DNA from: a virus
IMG/VR virus record: IMGVR_UViG_3300050166_000025
Coordinates: 62,001-126,000 of that record
Reading direction: 5' to 3' (one strand)
DNA length: 64,000 bases
In this document: positions 51,372 through 57,142 of the stretch, piece by piece
Numbering within the stretch: the stretch's first letter is position 1
Layout of the letters: every line of letters begins with the position of its first letter
Notes under the pieces: model-generated
What the model was told of the DNA's origin: nothing
The model's input: the letters and a program-made list of their open reading frames with translations, nothing else
The model's database searches: none
Program-made: the position numbers and the translations under genes

Positions 51372-51405
51372 TCTCTGTATAGTTTAGAGATTATACAGAG
51401 AATGG
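51368..51405 (-). promoter_or_regulatory. perfect 14-bp inverted repeat over the rnhB start
   Basis: CCATTCTCTGTATA and its reverse complement TATACAGAGAATGG flank a 10-nt loop. One arm includes the rnhB ATG (51369-51371) and purine-rich bases in front of it. In the minus-strand RNA the start would be buried in a 14-bp stem when transcription comes from the upstream homing endonuclease gene. Confidence 0.75.
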
Positions 51406-51414
51406 CTTAAAAGT

Positions 51415-52230
51415 TTACAGATTGTGCTTGTCTTTCCATTTACAATTATTGAAATGAGATTGCTTCATTGCGGAAACGCCTCCTATTTTTCCACAATGAG
51501 GGCATTCAATCTTTTCTTGTGGTTTACGTAATTTAATTTTAGTAGACTCAGGAAGAGGTCTTCCTTTTTTCCAAGCATGCATCTTGTCCTTTTGCTCTTG
51601 AGTCATATTTTTCTTAGCCTCTGACATCTTACGCTTAGATTCATCGGAATATACTTCACTTTTACCTTTATTCCATGGAGTTTGCCCCTTATGTGATTCT
51701 GAATTTTTTGCTCTAGATTCAGCCGTGTGCTTTACACCTAAACATCTCTTATTACCTAGCATTTGAAGTCTACATCTTTCTCTGAATTCAGCGTCGTGCT
51801 TTATTCCGGTATTAGCTTTAGATATCTTCAATCTAGTTTCTTCACTGCATTTTCTACCAGTTCTTGATTCTGACATTTTTTTACGCGTTTCTTCGGATAG
51901 TGTAGTTCCTGTAATATCGAATTTGTTTGACGATGCTTTACTTCTATTGTAGAACGCTGGATTTTTACCGACATCAAATTTATGGTGCAGCTTAATTTCA
52001 AAATCAATAGCTTCCTTTTTAGAATCAAACAGTGAAACTACCTTATAAGAATAATTAGTTGGATTTTGCTTTTGATCTAATATAAAATCTTTGTCCATAC
52101 TAGAAGAAAAATAGTGAATTCCTATGTCTTCTGAAGGAATTCTATTACATGACCTGGATCCGTAATAGAATTTACGTAATAACGTGTTAGTTATGCGGTA
52201 TACGTAGTGGTATCGATATTCGTTTTTCAT
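51415..52230 (-). CDS. GIY-YIG homing endonuclease with NUMOD3 repeats and zinc finger
   Basis: 271 residues. The N-terminal 95 residues are a GIY-YIG nuclease (HYVYRITN at 8-15, FYYGSRSCNR at 21-30, and the acidic FEIKLHHKFD near 77-86). Residues 110-235 are repeats of S-E-E-T-x-x-K-M-S-E/K-x-x-x-G (NUMOD3), used to recognise DNA. The end is a CPHC...H...C zinc finger (about 248-267). It stands between phoH and rnhB, a free-standing homing endonuclease like T4 Seg enzymes. Intergenic elements at both its ends form hairpins (see regulatory entries), which may mark the insertion borders. Confidence 0.85.
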   Translation of the reverse strand: MKNEYRYHYVYRITNTLLRKFYYGSRSCNRIPSEDIGIHYFSSSMDKDFILDQKQNPTNYSYKVVSLFDSKKEAIDFEIKLHHKFDVGKNPAFYNRSKASSNKFDITGTTLSEETRKKMSESRTGRKCSEETRLKISKANTGIKHDAEFRERCRLQMLGNKRCLGVKHTAESRAKNSESHKGQTPWNKGKSEVYSDESKRKMSEAKKNMTQEQKDKMHAWKKGRPLPESTKIKLRKPQEKIECPHCGKIGGVSAMKQSHFNNCKWKDKHNL

Positions 52231-52242
52231 GAAAAAGATATA

Positions 52243-52324
52243 TGTTTGTGGTTACTCTATATATCTTTTAAAAAATAAAAAATTAAAGGGATGCCGACAT
52301 TGTGCAATTGAATAACCACAAACA
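52243..52324. repeat. 12-bp inverted repeat that competes with the 80-nt element
   Basis: TGTTTGTGGTTA (52243-52254) is the reverse complement of TAACCACAAACA (52313-52324), 58 bp apart. The inner arm lies inside the 80-nt structure, so only one of the two folds can form. Confidence 0.6.
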
Positions 52325-52359
52325 ATATTCACGAAAATTGTCGAAAATCCCTTTAATTT
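52280..52359 (-). promoter_or_regulatory. 80-nt structured intergenic element with terminator-like outer stem
   Basis: AAATTAAAGGGAT (52280-52292) pairs with ATCCCTTTAATTT (52347-52359), 13 bp, with inner pairs CGACA/TGTCG and TGAATA/TATTCA. On the minus strand a T-rich tail follows. Lies between phoH and the GIY-YIG gene. Could be a terminator with a large loop or a small structured RNA. Confidence 0.6.
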
Positions 52360-52365
52360 ATATCT

Positions 52366-53067
52366 TTATTTATCGTTCTTATCTTTCCAAGCTTCGTATC
52401 TCTTTACGACCTCTTGTAAGATTTTAGCTCTAACGATATCCTTGTCAGTAAAGATGTGAGTTCCAATTCCCTTGATACCCTTTAGCATTTCCATAAATGA
52501 AGGAAGAGATACTTTATTTCTAGCGATGTCGTGTTGTGAAACGTCTCCAGCTACAATTACTTTAGTGTTCCTGCCCATCCTGGTGACAAAAAGTGCAAGT
52601 TGTCGAAAATCCGCATTTTGTGCCTCGTCAAGAATCATCAGGCAATTATCATAGGTGTCACCTCTCATATAGGCTAAAGGTTGAAACTCGATAATGCCAT
52701 CTCCGAAAAGTTGTTCAGTTTTATTCCAGCCAATAATCTTTTCAATATTAGATTTATATGACTTCATGTAAGGGTCTACCTTTTCATCGATTGAACCGGG
52801 CAAGAAGCCCAGTTTTTCGCCGGCCTCTTGAATAGGCTTGCATAGGATAATTTTAGTGATTTCTTTGTCTTTTAATAATTCCAGCGCAATATAACATGCA
52901 GTGAAAGTTTTTGAGGTTCCTGCTGGACCGTAGCAGAATGTAATATCGTTTTGAAGAACTGTGTTTACGTAATCGTTTTGTGATTGTCTTAACTGAACGG
53001 TTGGTTGAATTTCCGCCTTTGGTTTAGATTGTTGTTGACTCTTTTGATTGTTTCGAGTAGATCCCAT
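52366..53067 (-). CDS. phoH: PhoH-family ATPase
   Basis: 233 residues. PhoH proteins are P-loop ATPases common in phages; their role there is unsettled (phosphate stress or RNA metabolism). Walker A is GPAGTSKT (47-54), the CKPIQEAGEKLGFLPG segment is the family signature, and Walker B is LMILDEAQN (about 142-150). The motif VIVAGDVSQHD follows. The Gln-rich N-terminus (residues 5-30) is likely disordered. Starts the accessory operon phoH - EEYEKC protein - bS21 - EEYEKC protein - DnaJ read backward on the minus strand. Confidence 0.88.
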   Translation of the reverse strand: MGSTRNNQKSQQQSKPKAEIQPTVQLRQSQNDYVNTVLQNDITFCYGPAGTSKTFTACYIALELLKDKEITKIILCKPIQEAGEKLGFLPGSIDEKVDPYMKSYKSNIEKIIGWNKTEQLFGDGIIEFQPLAYMRGDTYDNCLMILDEAQNADFRQLALFVTRMGRNTKVIVAGDVSQHDIARNKVSLPSFMEMLKGIKGIGTHIFTDKDIVRAKILQEVVKRYEAWKDKNDK

Positions 53068-53086
53068 GCTTATGTTTATTTTTAAC

Positions 53087-53371
53087 TTAATCCCCAGCCA
53101 TTATTACAAGCTCCTTTAGTTTCATTAAGGTATCACACTTCTCATACTCTTCCAGTTCTACAAAGTATTCGATTAATAATTGAATAAACTTTGAGCGTTG
53201 GCCTAAGCCATGTGGAATTTCAATAGTGTTCTTACCGTCTTGAAACGCAATAAACCTGTTAACAGTTTTCGTAAAATTTCTTGTAATGATAGAATAGCTT
53301 GAACGCATCAGCTGGTCTTTTTCATCACCTGTTAAATAACCCATTCTGTTTGTTTGAATGTTTTTTATCAT
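53087..53371 (-). CDS. small EEYEKC (UVR-like) protein
   Basis: 94 residues. The C-terminal 25 residues, VELEEYEKCDTLMKLK, match the UVR motif (E-x-E-D/EY-E-x-A/C-x-x-L) used by UvrB/UvrC, ClpC and McsA for protein-protein contacts. The rest is basic and helical with no further motif. Two more genes in the same region (53664-53918 and 54965-55291) share this ending, so a family is present. Partner unknown. An AATATATA box lies about 25 nt upstream, separated by a short hairpin (TTGAAAATTCAA). Confidence 0.62.
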   Translation of the reverse strand: MIKNIQTNRMGYLTGDEKDQLMRSSYSIITRNFTKTVNRFIAFQDGKNTIEIPHGLGQRSKFIQLLIEYFVELEEYEKCDTLMKLKELVIMAGD

Positions 53372-53481
53372 GTTGAATTTTCAACAGTTTATATATTTTA
53401 ACCAGTAATGAATCGGTGTGGTTTGGACAATTTTAATAATGTAATATATTTTAGGATGTGAGCCCTGTATCACCGAAGTGT

Positions 53482-53667
53482 TTATTGATTGGTATTCTTC
53501 TGTTGCTTATATTCAGCTTTTTGTTTTTGTAATCGCTTCATCGCACTCTTTTTCTTGAACTCTTTTTTCTCTTGTAAGGCTTGCATCTGCTTGATTTTGA
53601 TAGTTTTACGCTTAAACTCCTTTAGAGCCTTCTCAATGTTGCCGTCCTTTACATTAATAATAATCAT
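53482..53667 (-). CDS. rpsU: ribosomal protein bS21
   Basis: 61 residues, family usual about 64. The whole sequence follows bS21: MIIINVKDGNIEKALKEFKRK, then LQEKKEFKKKSAMKRLQKQK with a basic tail. bS21 binds the 30S platform near the anti-Shine-Dalgarno and, in Bacteroidota, helps sequester it. A phage copy could replace the host protein and alter start selection. It is coupled by ATGA overlap to the EEYEKC gene 53664-53918, which is in turn overlapped by dnaJ, so all three are translated together. The identity is strong; the effect is inferred. Confidence 0.9.
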   Translation of the reverse strand: MIIINVKDGNIEKALKEFKRKTIKIKQMQALQEKKEFKKKSAMKRLQKQKAEYKQQKNTNQ

Positions 53668-53918
53668 AACTCTTGAATTATTTTTTTAAGATTGTGACAT
53701 TTTTCATACTCTTCTAAGCCTTCGAACCACTTAACCATTAATTCTAAGGCCTCTATCTTGTTTTCTTTGGTGGCGCTGGATTCTGAGAGCGCTCCCATCT
53801 TCTTCGTCATCAAGGCCCGATATGTTAGTTCCATTATCTGACCCTTGTTCAAGGTTAGAAGTTGATTAAAGAAGGAAGTGTGGTCGTCACTCGAGAGTAT
53901 GCCGTCGTAGTCAATCAA
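53664..53918 (-). CDS. small EEYEKC (UVR-like) protein
   Basis: 84 residues. The C-terminus WFEGLEEYEKCHNLKKIIQEL carries the same UVR-like motif as 53087-53371 and 54965-55291. The N-terminal 50 residues are acidic and different. It overlaps both neighbours by four nt (ATGA): bS21 downstream and dnaJ upstream. Such coupling suggests the three products work together on ribosomes or protein folding. No further function can be read. Confidence 0.62.
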   Translation of the reverse strand: MIDYDGILSSDDHTSFFNQLLTLNKGQIMELTYRALMTKKMGALSESSATKENKIEALELMVKWFEGLEEYEKCHNLKKIIQEL

Positions 53919-54730
53919 TTTTCAAGTTGCTTTATTCTATTTATCAACTCAAGTTGATCGGCATTTATACCCGCAAAACTCGTAAGTAATTTTATTAAGA
54001 TGGCTCCAGCTTCATTAGTGCCCATGATAGGCAAGCCTTTACCGGCTAACCTGAGAACTTTTCCAGGATTTGAGCCCGGTGGAACGGTGAAGGCTAATTT
54101 ACCCGAAGGAGTGTCAATCTCTGTTTTAGTGCCAAGTATCATGTCATACCATCTCAGGCTCACCTCCATCCAAACATCATCGCCCTGAATAATCCAGTTC
54201 ACGTTGGGTAAGATAGTGACTTGCACTAATAGGTCACCTCTGGGAGCCTCTCTATTCCATGGGTTCCAGGAGCCTCTGCCTCTAACCCTTAAAGTCATGC
54301 CCTCCTTTGCTCCCTTTGGAATCTCCACTGGCACCTGATCGATTCTGGTGTTAAGAGTTGTCTTGAAGCCGTTATAGATGTGATGTATATCTAATTGAAC
54401 TGTGACACGCTGGTCCTGCCCTTTTCTCGAAGAGTCTGCCCGGTTGCCAAAGTGCACGTTGAAATCGTTGGACCAGTTTGTATTGCCCTGATTCCATTGC
54501 TGAAACAGGTTTTCCCAGTCCATTTCACCACCCTTTGACCTATCATACTGTCTACGCTTCTCCTCATCGCCAAGAGTTTGATAAGCCTCCTGTACGGTTT
54601 GAAAACGCTGCTTCGTATCAGTGTCCGGGTTCTTATCAGGATGCAATTCCTTAGCCAGTTTTCTGTACGCTTGTTTAATCTCCTCTTGACTAGCTGTCTC
54701 GCTTACTTTTAATGTTTGATAATAGCTCAT
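53915..54730 (-). CDS. dnaJ: DnaJ/CbpA-type co-chaperone
   Basis: 271 residues. The J domain is complete (1-65) with His30-Pro-Asp32, followed by a GGEMDW-like Gly/Asn linker and the C-terminal substrate-binding domains (VTVQLDIHHIYNGFKTTL, GMTLRVRGRGSW, LAFTVPPGSNPGKVLRLAGKG). No cysteine-rich zinc finger, so it is CbpA-like. It would stimulate host DnaK during virion assembly or stress. Overlaps the next gene (EEYEKC protein) by 4 nt; its start is inside the small gene 54690-54866. Confidence 0.88.
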   Translation of the reverse strand: MSYYQTLKVSETASQEEIKQAYRKLAKELHPDKNPDTDTKQRFQTVQEAYQTLGDEEKRRQYDRSKGGEMDWENLFQQWNQGNTNWSNDFNVHFGNRADSSRKGQDQRVTVQLDIHHIYNGFKTTLNTRIDQVPVEIPKGAKEGMTLRVRGRGSWNPWNREAPRGDLLVQVTILPNVNWIIQGDDVWMEVSLRWYDMILGTKTEIDTPSGKLAFTVPPGSNPGKVLRLAGKGLPIMGTNEAGAILIKLLTSFAGINADQLELINRIKQLEN

Positions 54731-54866
54731 CCTTGCGAGTTTTAATAGCCTCCTTAATTTTCTCTACTCCGCCTGTCAATAAGTCTGCCTTCTGTTGACG
54801 CTCCATTGAGTCAGCAATTCGTTTTAATTGTTTTGCGATTTCGGCTAGTGATTTTGAATCATCCAT
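54690..54866 (-). CDS. small helical protein (58 residues)
   Basis: 58 residues from ATG at 54866 to TAG at 54690-54692. Reads MDDSKSLAEIAKQLKRIAD and then a charged helix (EKIKEAIKTRKDELLSNI). No family. The start is preceded at about 25 nt by AATATATA in the same geometry as other genes here, and the frame overlaps the dnaJ start by 41 nt. The helix with a regular Leu/Ile pattern suggests a coiled coil that could be a real leader gene for dnaJ. Support is moderate. Confidence 0.5.
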   Translation of the reverse strand: MDDSKSLAEIAKQLKRIADSMERQQKADLLTGGVEKIKEAIKTRKDELLSNIKSKRDS

Positions 54867-54925
54867 AATAAGATATTATTTTAATCTATTCTATATATTT
54901 TTCACATTTTGTTTATAGATGAAAA

Positions 54926-54945
54926 AAGGGAGCCAGGGCTCCCTT
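54926..54945 (-). terminator. rho-independent terminator after acidic EEYEKC gene
   Basis: Stem AAGGGAGC/GCTCCCTT with CAGG loop (plus-strand reading), T-run on the minus strand. Confidence 0.78.
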
Positions 54946-54964
54946 AATCAATCAAACAATTAAA

Positions 54965-55291
54965 CTATTTTATCTCAATGTCTTCCAACTCTGGCAGATA
55001 CTTGTTTAAGACTGCACACTTCTCATACTCTTCTCGCTCAACAAAATACTGAATCATATAACAGATAGTGCTCTTTAGTTGAGACAGGACCTTATTGTCG
55101 ATTGAAATAAGTCTTAAGCCTTGAATGTCGATGCCTTTGCGCTCGATCGCTTCATAGTTGGTTCTGACATATCGGTCAATCATTCTATCGTAGATTTGTT
55201 GTGACATCTCTTCAGTTGTTTCATCGGGTTGAAAGTCATCTTCGGAGCCAAAAAAATCTTCATCTTCGTCATTAATGTCGTCAAAAAACAT
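54965..55291 (-). CDS. EEYEKC (UVR-like) protein with acidic N-terminus
   Basis: 108 residues. The first 35 residues are Asp/Glu-rich (DDINDEDEDFFGSEDDF). The C-terminal motif YFVEREEYEKCAVLNKYL matches the two other EEYEKC proteins. A Lys/Arg-poor middle (IDRYVRTNYEAIERKGIDIQ) is helical. It has its own 34-bp promoter-like element at 55312-55345, and a terminator hairpin follows its stop (54926-54945). The acidic head plus UVR tail suggests an adaptor protein. Confidence 0.6.
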   Translation of the reverse strand: MFFDDINDEDEDFFGSEDDFQPDETTEEMSQQIYDRMIDRYVRTNYEAIERKGIDIQGLRLISIDNKVLSQLKSTICYMIQYFVEREEYEKCAVLNKYLPELEDIEIK

Positions 55292-55311
55292 AGTAAGTAT
55301 CTTTAAGTTTA

Positions 55312-55345
55312 GGTAAATATAACTAATTTATCCGAATTAAAAAAA
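55312..55345 (-). promoter_or_regulatory. 34-bp promoter-like element, acidic EEYEKC gene
   Basis: T7, TTCGG, then GTTATATTTACC at identical spacing. Overlaps the end of the Hsp20 gene intergenic region, 20 nt before ATG 55291. Confidence 0.62.
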
Positions 55346-55744
55346 TTATTCTTCAACTATTTTTACTTTTGTTGATTTTGATTCCTCATCACATGTCCAG
55401 GATACAGTTAAAATACCCGCCTTTAATTTTGCAGAGATTGAATCGGCATTCACCGTGCTGCCTAATGTAAATGACTTCTTAAAAGAGCTGATAAATTTAT
55501 TAGTATTTCCAGCAGGCACATTGGCGCTAACGGTTAAGACTCTGCATTCAACATGCACGTCAATCTCCTTAAGAGTTAAGCCCGGTGCTAAAAAATGAAT
55601 TTGTCTATTTTCATAATCAATGTCTACGAGTTCATCTTCTAAGTCGTTATATCTAACTAATGAAGTGGTTGACCATGTTGGCAAATCATTATTTAGAGAG
55701 AACATGTCTTTAATAGTTTGGTAGTGTCTTTGTGTAAAATTCAT
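55346..55744 (-). CDS. small heat-shock protein Hsp20
   Basis: 132 residues. Alpha-crystallin domain: strands after residue 48 (IHFLAPGLTLKEIDVHVECR, LTVSANVPAG) and the conserved end SFTLGSTVNADSISAKLKAG then ILTVSW. These ATP-independent chaperones hold unfolding proteins. The Trp/Ser-rich N-terminus is shorter than in many bacterial Hsp20s. With DnaJ nearby, the phage carries two chaperone partners. Hsp20 is also known in other T4-like phages, notably cyanophages. Confidence 0.85.
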   Translation of the reverse strand: MNFTQRHYQTIKDMFSLNNDLPTWSTTSLVRYNDLEDELVDIDYENRQIHFLAPGLTLKEIDVHVECRVLTVSANVPAGNTNKFISSFKKSFTLGSTVNADSISAKLKAGILTVSWTCDEESKSTKVKIVEE

Positions 55745-55836
55745 TGTATTTAAGTTTATTTTCTCTGGATTATTCCATTAACTAATATACTATCAATTTG
55801 TGTGCCATTATGCTAAAATTGGACACATTGTCACTG

Positions 55837-56571
55837 TTATGGTATAATTGTCATTCCACTTAACTTCAACATCACATCGGCGGTTGCCTTAATGTCTCTC
55901 TCGCAATACTCCATGATTTGTTGAATGTTGCCTTTATAGAATTCAGCGCTCACTTGTCCACCTTCCATCTGCTCTTTTGGTGAAGGAATTCCTAACATCT
56001 CACAGATAACACCAAGTTTAGCTCCATTCCAGCCACCAAATTTCCAAACATCAGCTGTATCTAATAAGCAGCTGTCCCATGGTTTCACTTTCTGCATGTG
56101 AAGTTGCTTTGGCAGTTCAATCCCATGAATCATCGCTCGTTTACAGATATAAGGCACGTCAAAGCCTTTAATATTATGACCAACTAATTTGACACCAGGT
56201 GCCTTAAAGAAGATGGCGGTGAGCACTTGTAAAAATTCTTTAAGCAACTCTTTCTCATCATCTCCATAGAACGAGCGGGCTTTGAAATCACTCGCGGGAC
56301 CTTCTTCATCAAACTTAACTTGTCCCATTGAGATACAGACTATCCGGCCCCATTCTGGGAATAGAGCAGCCTGAATGTTATAGATTTCAGCTTCATTCTT
56401 ATCCTCTAATTCAGGCCTGTCTTTACGAATAAACATGCACTTTTCTGCCCACCAAGAAGCCATTTGAGAATTAGCAGATAGTGACAGCTTAAACTCCTCG
56501 TAATCTGAATGCGAAGCAGACGTTTCAATGTCTATGAATAACATCTGTTTTAATTCATCTTGTCTATACAT
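55837..56571 (-). CDS. 3'-5' exonuclease, DnaQ/PolB-proofreading type
   Basis: 244 residues. The DEDD signature is present: FIDIETS with Asp14/Glu16, GHNIKGFDVPYI (about 138-149), and YCERDIKATADV near the end. Between them PEWGRIVCISMGQ and KPWDSCLLDTADVWKFGG are typical of the PolB-related stand-alone 3'-5' exonuclease group (as annotated in many phages). It may repair mismatches or trim DNA/RNA ends. The start overlaps the stop of 56571-56822 by one base (TAATG). Confidence 0.82.
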   Translation of the reverse strand: MYRQDELKQMLFIDIETSASHSDYEEFKLSLSANSQMASWWAEKCMFIRKDRPELEDKNEAEIYNIQAALFPEWGRIVCISMGQVKFDEEGPASDFKARSFYGDDEKELLKEFLQVLTAIFFKAPGVKLVGHNIKGFDVPYICKRAMIHGIELPKQLHMQKVKPWDSCLLDTADVWKFGGWNGAKLGVICEMLGIPSPKEQMEGGQVSAEFYKGNIQQIMEYCERDIKATADVMLKLSGMTIIP

Positions 56572-56822
56572 TATTTTTCTTCTTTAGTGATATCGAAAAT
56601 TGAAATTGGGTAGAACATTTCTGGCTTACCCATTCGGTCTGCCATTTGCTGATCTAGCTTAACGCTAAACTTATACCATTTATACCCATATTGTTTTGTC
56701 AAGTCCTTTAACTCCTCTACCAGGACTCCGGTTTTGGTCATAAACCCAGCGTGTAAGAATTGATAGGTCTTACCAACCTTTGGATTTGGGACCGTGATAA
56801 CTTTGGTTTGCTTCTTTGACAT
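56571..56822 (-). CDS. small hypothetical protein
   Basis: 83 residues from the ATG at 56822; the in-frame extension upstream runs through a terminator/promoter repeat and is rejected. A beta-rich protein (TKVITVPNPKVGKTYQFLHA, then YKWYKFSVKLDQQMADRMG). Not recognised. Its 34-bp promoter-like element at 56840-56873 is the fifth copy of that element. One-base overlap with the exonuclease gene suggests cotranslation. Confidence 0.58.
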   Translation of the reverse strand: MSKKQTKVITVPNPKVGKTYQFLHAGFMTKTGVLVEELKDLTKQYGYKWYKFSVKLDQQMADRMGKPEMFYPISIFDITKEEK

Positions 56823-56839
56823 ATTGCTGTTGTTTATAA

Positions 56840-56873
56840 GGTAAATATAACTAAAAAACCCGAGACTAAAAAA
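56840..56873 (-). promoter_or_regulatory. 34-bp promoter-like element, 83-residue gene
   Basis: T6, TCTCGGG, then GTTATATTTACC; fused with the terminator at 56858-56881 exactly as at 50334-50375. Confidence 0.6.
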
Positions 56874-56911
56874 TCTCGGGTCATTTATTTTCAAAAAAAT
56901 TTAATTTATTT
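56852..56911 (-). repeat. terminator-promoter intergenic repeat, copy 2
   Basis: See 50346-50405. Both copies sit in front of a gene carrying the 34-bp element and behind a short operon. The in-frame extensions upstream of both following genes translate to a shared false N-terminus. Confidence 0.8.
56858..56881 (-). terminator. rho-independent terminator after 78-residue gene 56906-57142
   Basis: Stem ACCCGAGA/TCTCGGGT, the same sequence as 50352-50375. Confidence 0.8.
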
Positions 56912-57142
56912 TATGGAGTGTAAGGGATCGTTCCAGCTCCTGGCTCTTCTAACCTTTGCGTAAGACTCATAGTTAAGATGAACCGCCGCATATCCACCGG
57001 TTACCGAGTATGGAACATCGTGTTCTGAATACCAGTACGCCGGTGCCTCGCTGATTCTGTCATTTAGAAAGTCAAACAGCTCATCAATCTGCATGTGATG
57101 CACATAAATAGTTACAGTCATATTTGAGTTAGGGTATGCCAT
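56906..57142 (-). CDS. small hypothetical protein
   Basis: 78 residues, beta/alpha mix (VTIYVHHMQIDELFDFLND, then GGYAAVHLNYESYAKVRRAR), not recognised. The two His near residues 14-15 are not part of a known motif. It lies directly behind the ATP-grasp gene (one-base overlap) and ahead of a terminator hairpin at 56858-56881, so it is the last gene of that unit. Confidence 0.58.
   Translation of the reverse strand: MAYPNSNMTVTIYVHHMQIDELFDFLNDRISEAPAYWYSEHDVPYSVTGGYAAVHLNYESYAKVRRARSWNDPLHSIK

Noticed and set aside
56823-56894. N-terminal extension of the 83-residue protein
   Set aside because: Same repeat as at 50320-50388; the real ATG is at 56822.
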